A stretch of DNA of 9,871 nucleotides from JADKFD01 sp964561825 (GTDB lineage Bacteria; Pseudomonadota; Gammaproteobacteria; Xanthomonadales; SZUA-5), in NCBI GenBank assembly GCA_964561825.1, contig CAZLSB010000155.1, positions 1 through 9,871 of the forward strand, given 5' to 3'. Both the position numbers and the translations under genes were made by a program. This document shows positions 1 through 4,708 of this stretch, in pieces. Within the stretch, counting starts at the first letter, position 1, and each line of letters begins with the position of its first letter. The notes under the pieces were generated by a model. The model saw only the letters and a list, made by a program, of their open reading frames with translations. It searched no databases and was not told the DNA's origin.

Positions 1-53
1 GCGCCAAAAGCGCTTCCGGCGCACTCGCGATGAAAGTCCGACAGGCTGCTAGG
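1..53. repeat. Partial copy of a MITE-like palindromic repeat (one arm)
   Basis: These 53 bases match the reverse complement of 9125-9177 at 52 positions; the only difference is at base 18 (G here, C there). The arm holds the inner inverted-repeat sequence (GCGCCAAAAGCGCTTCC, from base 1) and ends in the family's terminal sequence (GTCCGACAGGCTGCTAGG, ending at base 53). The rest of the copy lies left of the window, so its length and second arm are unknown. The end faces aroK, 106 bp upstream of its chosen start. Confidence 0.85.
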
Positions 54-77
54 TTCAAAGTTGTCACCTCAGTTTGG

Positions 78-95
78 CTCGCACACTAGTGCGAG
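78..95. other. Short hairpin in the aroK upstream region
   Basis: CTCGCAC (78-84) and GTGCGAG (89-95) form a perfect 7-bp stem around the loop ACTA. It lies between the repeat arm and aroK, with no T-run on either strand, so it does not look like a standard terminator. It could be a leader structure or an operator-like dyad. The rest of 54-159 shows no clear gene; a TTGTCA hexamer at 61-66 has no convincing -10 partner. Confidence 0.3.
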
Positions 96-159
96 AGCAG
101 CGAAGCAAGCTCCGCTCAACAAAAAGCAAACGACCCGCCGGCCGGGTAACATCCGGTTC

Positions 160-705
160 ATGAATCATGCAAACAATCTCTACTTGATTGGCCCGATGGG
201 CGCCGGCAAGAGTACCGTTGGCAAACGGCTGGCGCGTGCGCTAAATCTGCGTTTTGTTGACTTAGATCAGGTCATCGAAGCTCAAGCGGGTGTCAGCATC
301 CCGTTGCTATTTGAGCTGCACGGTGAGCTTGGCTTTCGGGAGCGCGAGAGCGCCGCGCTTGCAGAGTCCTGCAGTCTCGACGGCGTGGTGTTAGCCACCG
401 GTGGTGGCAGCATCCTGGCTTCGAAAAATCGCGAAATTTTGCGCACTCGGGGATTCGTTTTGTATCTGGAGGCGCCTGTTGAACTGCAGTTGGAACGATT
501 GTCGCGTGATCAATCGCGCCCCTTGTTGCGAGCGCCGGATCGAGTTGCTCGGCTTAACGAATTGGCACAGCTACGAAATCCGCTCTACCGCGAGCTCGCC
601 GATCTCACGGTTACAGCTGATCGCGGCGGGCCTTCCGCCACGGCGCGACGCGCGCTTGTCGCGTTGAAGACCCATTGGACCGCGCGTGGTACTACCGGAG
701 AGTGA
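160..705 (+). CDS. aroK: Shikimate kinase (AroK/AroL family)
   Basis: Cytoplasmic enzyme phosphorylating the 3-hydroxyl of shikimate with ATP, the fifth step of the chorismate pathway. The 181-residue product is near the usual length (E. coli AroK is about 173). Visible motifs are the P-loop GPMGAGKST (residues 11-19), DLD with the substrate-binding Asp (34-36), GFRERE with the shikimate-binding Arg (R60), GGG (81-83), the lid Arg in SRPLLR (R120), and LRNPLY with R139. I chose ATG 160 because it puts the first beta strand (NLYLIGPMG) right after the start, as in the family. The frame stays open to 61, but those 33 extra residues are basic, low in hydrophobics and unlike the family. No strong Shine-Dalgarno is visible. 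aroB begins one base after the stop, so the two are probably cotranscribed. Confidence 0.95.
   Translation: MNHANNLYLIGPMGAGKSTVGKRLARALNLRFVDLDQVIEAQAGVSIPLLFELHGELGFRERESAALAESCSLDGVVLATGGGSILASKNREILRTRGFVLYLEAPVELQLERLSRDQSRPLLRAPDRVARLNELAQLRNPLYRELADLTVTADRGGPSATARRALVALKTHWTARGTTGE
697..702 (+). promoter_or_regulatory. Ribosome binding site deciding the aroB start
   Basis: GGAGAG lies four bases before GTG 707, inside the last codons of aroK. An earlier in-frame GTG at 686 has no comparable site. This supports 707 as the start and suggests translational coupling to aroK, whose stop is 703-705. Confidence 0.6.
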
Positions 706-706
706 A

Positions 707-1792
707 GTGCAGAGCGCACATGAGTTGATCGTAAGCTTAGGCGAACGTACCTATCCGATTCGTATTGGCCAAGGATTATTGGACGATCCAGAAGCGCTGC
801 GCGCGGCGATCGGCGGGCGACAAGCCTTGTTACTGAGCAATACGACGATCGCGCCGCTGTACGCTGCGCGTGTGGAAACGGCGTTGGCGGGTTTGCAGTG
901 GCGCAGCTTGTTTTTGCCGGACGGCGAGCGCTACAAGACCCTCGAATCGGCCAATCGCGTTTGGCAAGCACTGGCCGAACTAGGCGCACAACGTAATGCC
1001 TGCTTGATTGCACTGGGCGGCGGTGTAATTGGCGATTTGGGCGGTTTTGCCGCGTCTTGCTGGATGCGCGGGATCGATTTTGTGCAACTACCGACCACGC
1101 TGCTGGCAATGGTCGATTCCTCCGTTGGCGGCAAAACCGGCGTAAATCTGCCACAGGGCAAAAACCTAATCGGCGCTTTTTGGCAGCCGCGTTTGGTTTT
1201 GGCCGACATCTGCACGCTGCGCACCTTGCCGGATCGTGAATACCGCGCCGGCCTAGCCGAAGTCATCAAGTACGGTGCAATCGGCGATGCCGGTTTTTTC
1301 GCGTGGTTGGAAGCGCAAGCACAAGCGCTGGTCGAACGCGACGAAGACGCCATCGTCGAAGCCGTCTGGCGTTCCTGCGCGCACAAAGCCGGCGTGGTGG
1401 TGCGTGATGAGCGCGAAACCGGCGAACGCGCCTTGTTAAACTTTGGCCACACCTTTGGCCATGCGCTGGAAACCATCGGCAATTACACTGAAGTTTTGCA
1501 CGGCGAAGCAGTCGCGATTGGCATGCGGATGGCAGCGCAGCTCAGCTGTGCCTTAGGAATGGCAGAGCAGAGCGATTGTGATCGTTTGCAATTGTTGCTC
1601 AGCAGCTTGGGACTTCCGCACGCGCGCCCACACCACGCCGACCCAGAACGCATCGTGCAGTTGATGCGGCTGGATAAAAAAACGCTCAGTGACCGATTGC
1701 GATTAATTCTGTGGAAAGGTATTGGCCGCGCGGAAATCGTCGATAATGTAGCGCCGGGCGCCATTTTGGATAGCCTTCGGCGTTTTGGATAA
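707..1792 (+). CDS. aroB: 3-dehydroquinate synthase
   Basis: NAD- and metal-dependent cytoplasmic enzyme converting DAHP to 3-dehydroquinate, the second step of the shikimate pathway. From GTG 707 the product is 361 residues, essentially the length of E. coli AroB (362). The N-terminus shows LGERTYPIRIG (residues 11-21), the usual first strand. The nucleotide-binding loop is GGGVIGDLGGF (104-114), followed by PTTLLAMVDSSVGGKTGVN (129-147). Metal ligands appear as E185 in AEVIKYG, H248 in GHTFGHALE, and H265 in LHGEAV. All expected active-site blocks are present, so it should be functional. It starts one base after aroK, as a two-gene shikimate operon. A start at GTG 686, adding seven residues and overlapping aroK, is the alternative. 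Confidence 0.96.
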   Translation: MQSAHELIVSLGERTYPIRIGQGLLDDPEALRAAIGGRQALLLSNTTIAPLYAARVETALAGLQWRSLFLPDGERYKTLESANRVWQALAELGAQRNACLIALGGGVIGDLGGFAASCWMRGIDFVQLPTTLLAMVDSSVGGKTGVNLPQGKNLIGAFWQPRLVLADICTLRTLPDREYRAGLAEVIKYGAIGDAGFFAWLEAQAQALVERDEDAIVEAVWRSCAHKAGVVVRDERETGERALLNFGHTFGHALETIGNYTEVLHGEAVAIGMRMAAQLSCALGMAEQSDCDRLQLLLSSLGLPHARPHHADPERIVQLMRLDKKTLSDRLRLILWKGIGRAEIVDNVAPGAILDSLRRFG

Positions 1793-1795
1793 GGG

Positions 1796-1814
1796 CCGGT
1801 TTGAAACCCACCGG
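1796..1814 (+). terminator. Weak hairpin just after aroB
   Basis: CCGGT (1796-1800) pairs with ACCGG (1810-1814) around a 9-base loop, four bases after the aroB stop. A nested GGTT/AACC pairing (1798-1808) and outer GGCC/GGCC (1794-1797/1818-1821) are alternatives. No T-run follows, so an intrinsic terminator is doubtful; it may mark a 3' end or be chance. I see no gene in the rest of 1793-1912. Confidence 0.25.
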
Positions 1815-1899
1815 TGAGGCCGACTTGCACGTGGCGCCAACATTGCTATCCAATAAACCCGTCAAACTGAACAACGGCGACCACGCCCGTCGCTTCGGC

Positions 1900-1905
1900 T
1901 AGACT
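1900..1905 (+). promoter_or_regulatory. Possible -10 element for a leaderless WGR-gene transcript
   Basis: TAGACT lies seven bases before ATG 1913, about where transcription would begin at the start codon itself. No Shine-Dalgarno precedes this ATG, which fits leaderless initiation. The -35 region at 17-bp spacing (1877-1882, GCGACC) is poor, so the call is tentative. Confidence 0.3.
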
Positions 1906-1912
1906 GCTGCCC

Positions 1913-2188
1913 ATGCGTATATTCATGCAATCCAATCCTGGCTCGACTGAGCCGCAAAAGTACTTCCAGTTGATCCTGCAGCAGGATTTGCTCGGTGGCT
2001 GGTCTTTGATTCGGGAAACCGGACAACAAGGCGCACGCGGCAGTCTGAAGCGGGAACAATTCCTCGATCTTGAGGCCGCCCAAGCCGCGCTGGTGAAGGC
2101 ACGCGACCAGCAACTGAAAAGAGGATTTCTAGTCATGTTCAGTCAAGGCGCGGAGGAACCGGGCAGCGGGCGCAACTACTATGAGTAG
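1913..2188 (+). CDS. Small WGR-domain-like protein with a degenerate WGR signature
   Basis: A 91-residue, probably cytoplasmic protein with no signal peptide or membrane helix. Residues 17-55 follow the WGR pattern: YFQLILQQDLLGGWSLIRE, then TGQQGARG, then KREQF and an alpha-helical tail (EAAQAALVKARDQQLKRGF) ending in the usual K/R-x-GF. The family is named for Trp-Gly-Arg after the second strand; here the equivalent is Thr36-Gly37-Gln38, so the defining Trp and Arg are missing. WGR domains in eukaryotic PARPs take part in DNA-end sensing; small bacterial stand-alone versions have no firm role, so I assign none. The stop overlaps the start of the next gene by 8 bp, implying coupling with the SPOR gene. 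No Shine-Dalgarno is visible. An in-frame ATG at 1925 is a less likely alternative start. Confidence 0.8.
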   Translation: MRIFMQSNPGSTEPQKYFQLILQQDLLGGWSLIRETGQQGARGSLKREQFLDLEAAQAALVKARDQQLKRGFLVMFSQGAEEPGSGRNYYE

Positions 2189-2978
2189 CGCATTGTCCGC
2201 CTTGCTGCTGAGCATTTCGCTAAGCGGTGCCGCTGACGAGCGCATCATTTGCGTGCCTCAAGCGGACGGTAATGGTTGGGATTGTGGCAAAGGTGCCAAC
2301 GCGCCCGCACCCCGCGCCCTGCCCCGCGCGCGCAGCGCGAGCAAATCCACACCACCACCCTACTTGGTCGACCCATCCCGCGTGTACCCGGAGACTGGCG
2401 TCACCGACAGTTACCGCCCACCGGCTTCCCCGGCAATTACGGCACCGCCACGCGCCAAAGCACCAGCCGCTCCAGCGAGCGAACCGATCGTCGAGCCCAT
2501 TGCAAAAGCAGCAGAACGCCCGGTCAGCCCGCCAGCGGCACAGCAACCTACTGCGGCGCTGCCACCAGCCGCGCCAGCAGATGTGGAGCGACCGCTGGTC
2601 AAGCCGGAACCGGTTGCGTCCCCAACTGTGATTGCGCCCAAAGCACCTAGCAGTGCGCCGCAAGGGGTTGCCGCTGAATCAAACACCTCGCGGTCCACAG
2701 CTGATTTTTTGGCTCTGCCGGGGAGCGCATTCACGGTGCAATTGGCCGCGGCACGCAGTTCCAGCGGCTTTGCAGAGCTTGTGTTGAACTTGGGTTTGGC
2801 GGCCGCCGACACCTACACTATCCGTGTACGTCGCGCAGACGAGGCTTGGTGGTTATTGCTGTGGCGTGATTTCCCTGATTTGCAGCGCGCACGCAGCGCC
2901 GCCGCCGGTTTGAACGGCAGTTTTTGGCCGCGCCGATTGGCACCCTTACAAGCGGAAATGCGCGCCAGTTCGCCTTGA
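2181..2978 (+). CDS. Exported SPOR-domain protein (damX-position)
   Basis: Predicted periplasmic protein of 265 residues. Residues 1-17 (MSSALSALLLSISLSGA) look like a short signal peptide with cleavage near A17/A18, although it lacks an N-terminal basic residue. A small mature N-terminal segment contains C24 and C35 (IICVPQADGNGWDCGKG), able to form a disulfide. A Pro/Ala-rich linker spans about 45-175. Residues about 180-262 are a SPOR domain (SAFTVQLAAARSSSGF ... VRRADEAWWLLLWRDFPD ... AAAGLNG), the fold that binds peptidoglycan strands lacking stem peptides, usually at division septa. Its start overlaps the WGR gene by 8 bp. In E. coli the SPOR gene damX follows aroK-aroB, so this may be a positional counterpart. 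Unlike DamX it has no internal membrane helix. A periplasmic role at the septum is an inference from the domain. Confidence 0.85.
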   Translation: MSSALSALLLSISLSGAADERIICVPQADGNGWDCGKGANAPAPRALPRARSASKSTPPPYLVDPSRVYPETGVTDSYRPPASPAITAPPRAKAPAAPASEPIVEPIAKAAERPVSPPAAQQPTAALPPAAPADVERPLVKPEPVASPTVIAPKAPSSAPQGVAAESNTSRSTADFLALPGSAFTVQLAAARSSSGFAELVLNLGLAAADTYTIRVRRADEAWWLLLWRDFPDLQRARSAAAGLNGSFWPRRLAPLQAEMRASSP

Positions 2979-3034
2979 TTGGCATTTGGGAGCCGTTTTC
3001 CCGTCCCAGCTTTCATTTTGCACGCATCCCATTT

Positions 3035-3038
3035 GGAG
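3035..3038 (+). promoter_or_regulatory. Ribosome binding site for hemE
   Basis: GGAG lies six bases before ATG 3045. The frame is open back to 2979, but only 3045 has this site and gives the usual UroD N-terminus. Confidence 0.7.
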
Positions 3039-3044
3039 TCACCG

Positions 3045-4118
3045 ATGAGCCTTAACGACTGTGGTCGTCACAACCGCTTTTTGCGTGCATTACGTCGACT
3101 ACCAGTCGACACCACGCCAATCTGGGTGATGCGCCAAGCAGGGCGTTATTTGCCCGAATACCGCGCTAGCCGCCAACGCGCGGGCAGTTTTATGAATCTG
3201 TGCCGCTCTCCGGAAATGGCCTGTGAGGTTACTCTGCAGCCGATCAATCGATTCGAGTTAGACGCCGCCATACTATTTTCGGACATCCTGACCATTCCTG
3301 ATGCAATGGGTCTGGGCTTGGAATTTATCGAAGGCGAAGGTCCGCGCTTTGCGCGTCCATTGCGCACGCTGGAATCCATCGCGGCGCTTGGCGTTCCTGA
3401 TCCGGAGGTAGAATTGCGTTATGTTCCCGATGCGGTGCGCTTAATTCGGCGCGAGCTTAACAATCGCGTGCCACTGATCGGGTTTGCCGGCAGTCCTTGG
3501 ACTTTGGCCTGTTATATGGTTGAAGGTGGGCCGACCGAGCGTTTTGCGCACATCAAAGGCCTAATGTGGGATCACCCGCAGGCATTACATCAATTACTTG
3601 ATGTGCTTACTCAATCGGTCAAACTCTATTTAGAAGCGCAAATTCGCGCTGGCGCTCAAGCCGTCATGTTATTCGACTCCTGGGGCGGCGTTTTGGCACC
3701 CGGCGATTATCGTGAGTTTTCGCTGCCTAACCTTCGCCAACTGGCGCAAAGCATTGACCGCGGCCCAGAACAGGTGCCCATCATCATTTTCAGCCGCGGC
3801 GCCAACGGTCACCTGGAAGCGCTCGCGCAGACCGGTGCCGATGCGCTCGGCATCGATTGGACCGTGTCGCTGAGCGAAGCGCGCGCCCGCACCGGCGGTC
3901 GGGTTGCGCTGCAGGGCAACCTTGATCCAGCCGCCATGTACGCGGCACCGGAGAGCCTGCGTTTGCAAGTCGATCTGTTGTTACGCGATTACGGCAGCGG
4001 GCCTGGACACATTTTCAACTTGGGCCACGGCATCACGCCGGACGTTAATCCGGAACAAATGACCGTGCTGGTGAACGCCGTTCATGAGTTTGGCAAACGG
4101 CAGGAATTGCTGGCCTAG
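3045..4118 (+). CDS. hemE: Uroporphyrinogen decarboxylase
   Basis: Cytoplasmic enzyme removing the four acetate carboxyls of uroporphyrinogen III to give coproporphyrinogen III in heme synthesis; it needs no cofactor. The 357-residue product matches the family length (about 354). Signature 1 is PIWVMRQAGRYLPEYR (residues 25-40) with the substrate-binding Arg residues. D80 in FSDILTIPDAMG corresponds to the key catalytic Asp (Asp86 in human UROD). Signature 2 is IGFAGSPWTLACYMVEGG (145-162), including the conserved Tyr. LFDSWGG (209-215), LQGNLDP (289-295) and FNLGHGITPDVNPEQM (324-339), with the conserved His328, complete the active site. It lies 66 bp after the SPOR gene on the same strand, so read-through is possible. 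Confidence 0.97.
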   Translation: MSLNDCGRHNRFLRALRRLPVDTTPIWVMRQAGRYLPEYRASRQRAGSFMNLCRSPEMACEVTLQPINRFELDAAILFSDILTIPDAMGLGLEFIEGEGPRFARPLRTLESIAALGVPDPEVELRYVPDAVRLIRRELNNRVPLIGFAGSPWTLACYMVEGGPTERFAHIKGLMWDHPQALHQLLDVLTQSVKLYLEAQIRAGAQAVMLFDSWGGVLAPGDYREFSLPNLRQLAQSIDRGPEQVPIIIFSRGANGHLEALAQTGADALGIDWTVSLSEARARTGGRVALQGNLDPAAMYAAPESLRLQVDLLLRDYGSGPGHIFNLGHGITPDVNPEQMTVLVNAVHEFGKRQELLA

Positions 4119-4252
4119 GGAGTTCCGCGCGTGGCGGCTCACGGGCCTTTCGTTCAGATGGATCGCCCACTGCGCGCATCCCCACGGGACGCCGTTTTCT
4201 TGGTGCCCCTTTTCTACCCACATTTAGCCCCTACGGGCCTGAAGCCTGCAGG
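4119..4252. other. Convergent intergenic region after hemE
   Basis: 134 bp between the converging ends of hemE and the DUF3301-like gene. The only terminator-like element is ACGG/CCGT (4184-4187/4192-4195) followed by TTTCTT, a four-pair stem too weak to call with confidence. CCTGCAGG (4245-4252) is a short perfect palindrome. CTCGC-TTTT-GCGAG (4256-4269), just beyond this region in the end of the minus-strand gene, is a small hairpin. I see no gene here. Confidence 0.4.
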
Positions 4253-4600
4253 TCACTCGCTTTTGCGAGGCGCCACCCAAAGCTCGTGTTGGTCCTGGTC
4301 GCGTGGGACTTCCACCCATAACAGCGCGCCGCGATGGAAACGAATGCGGCCGATGCGACGCTGTTGTCCATCCGCGCTCACGTCAAAGTTGTAATCCAAA
4401 CGCCAGCCAAACTGGCCGTCCTCGCGCGCCCAACGTAGTTGCTGCAAAGCGACCGTCGAATCGAGTAATTGCAGCCCAGCGTCACGACAACTGCTCACCG
4501 CAATCCCGAGTGCGCGTTCATGCAGGCCGCGCAAAGACAGCCAAACCAGCACGGTGCTGGCGACTAGCAACATGCCTATGAGGGTCGCTGCGCTGCTCAT
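4253..4600 (-). CDS. DUF3301-like single-pass membrane protein
   Basis: A 115-residue protein of unknown function. The N-terminal hydrophobic helix spans residues 6-22 (TLIGMLLVASTVLVWLS) and is followed by RGLHERALGIAVSSCRDAGLQLLDSTVAL, a conserved-looking helix-strand block with one Cys (C38). The rest is beta-rich: WRLDYNFDVSADGQQRRIGRIRF ending in a strand LLWVEV. The pattern ERA...A...C...G-QLLD-TV-L, then Y-F-S-DG--R, is what I recall for small gammaproteobacterial DUF3301 proteins; the assignment is from memory. The bulk is probably cytoplasmic behind an N-terminal anchor. I chose ATG 4600 because it begins at the membrane helix; the frame runs upstream to 4813 but that part is Arg/Cys-rich, unlike the family, and overlaps the kinase start. 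No good Shine-Dalgarno is visible. It diverges from the kinase gene. Confidence 0.75.
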   Translation of the reverse strand: MSSAATLIGMLLVASTVLVWLSLRGLHERALGIAVSSCRDAGLQLLDSTVALQQLRWAREDGQFGWRLDYNFDVSADGQQRRIGRIRFHRGALLWVEVPRDQDQHELWVAPRKSE

Positions 4601-4664
4601 TTCAAGGAAAGTACACGTTTGGGGCGCGCGATCATCGCATCGCCTTGCAGTAGTTGCACGCAGG

Positions 4665-4695
4665 ACGGGTTCTGCGGCCCGTGTTTGGCTACAAT
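4665..4695 (+). promoter_or_regulatory. Possible kinase promoter with a dyad over the -35 region
   Basis: TACAAT (4690-4695) resembles a sigma-70 -10 box and lies 13 bases before the chosen kinase ATG. A perfect inverted repeat, ACGGG (4665-4669) and CCCGT (4678-4682) with an 8-base spacer, covers where the -35 box would be. The -35 match is poor, as at an activated promoter or one where the dyad is an operator. The minus-strand DUF3301-like gene starts 65 bp to the left, so the region could serve both. Confidence 0.35.
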
Positions 4696-4708
4696 GCGTC
4701 GTTCTAAC

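Noticed and set aside
61..89. Promoter with TTGTCA as -35 upstream of aroK
   Set aside because: At 17-18 bp spacing the -10 candidates (CACTAG or ACTAGT) are poor matches.
61..159. N-terminal extension of AroK from an upstream TTG
   Set aside because: The 33 added residues are basic and unlike the family; ATG 160 gives the standard N-terminus.
585..1482. Long antisense frames across aroK and aroB
   Set aside because: Arg/Ser/Pro-rich translations with no domain, opposite a clearly conserved enzyme; typical GC-rich shadows.
2220..2812. Overlapping frames on both strands in the SPOR linker
   Set aside because: The Pro/Ala-rich linker leaves other frames open by composition; the SPOR frame alone has a signal peptide and a domain.
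4131..4394. Plus-strand frame after hemE
   Set aside because: Overlaps the DUF3301-like gene on the other strand, has no recognisable domain, and half lies in non-coding sequence.
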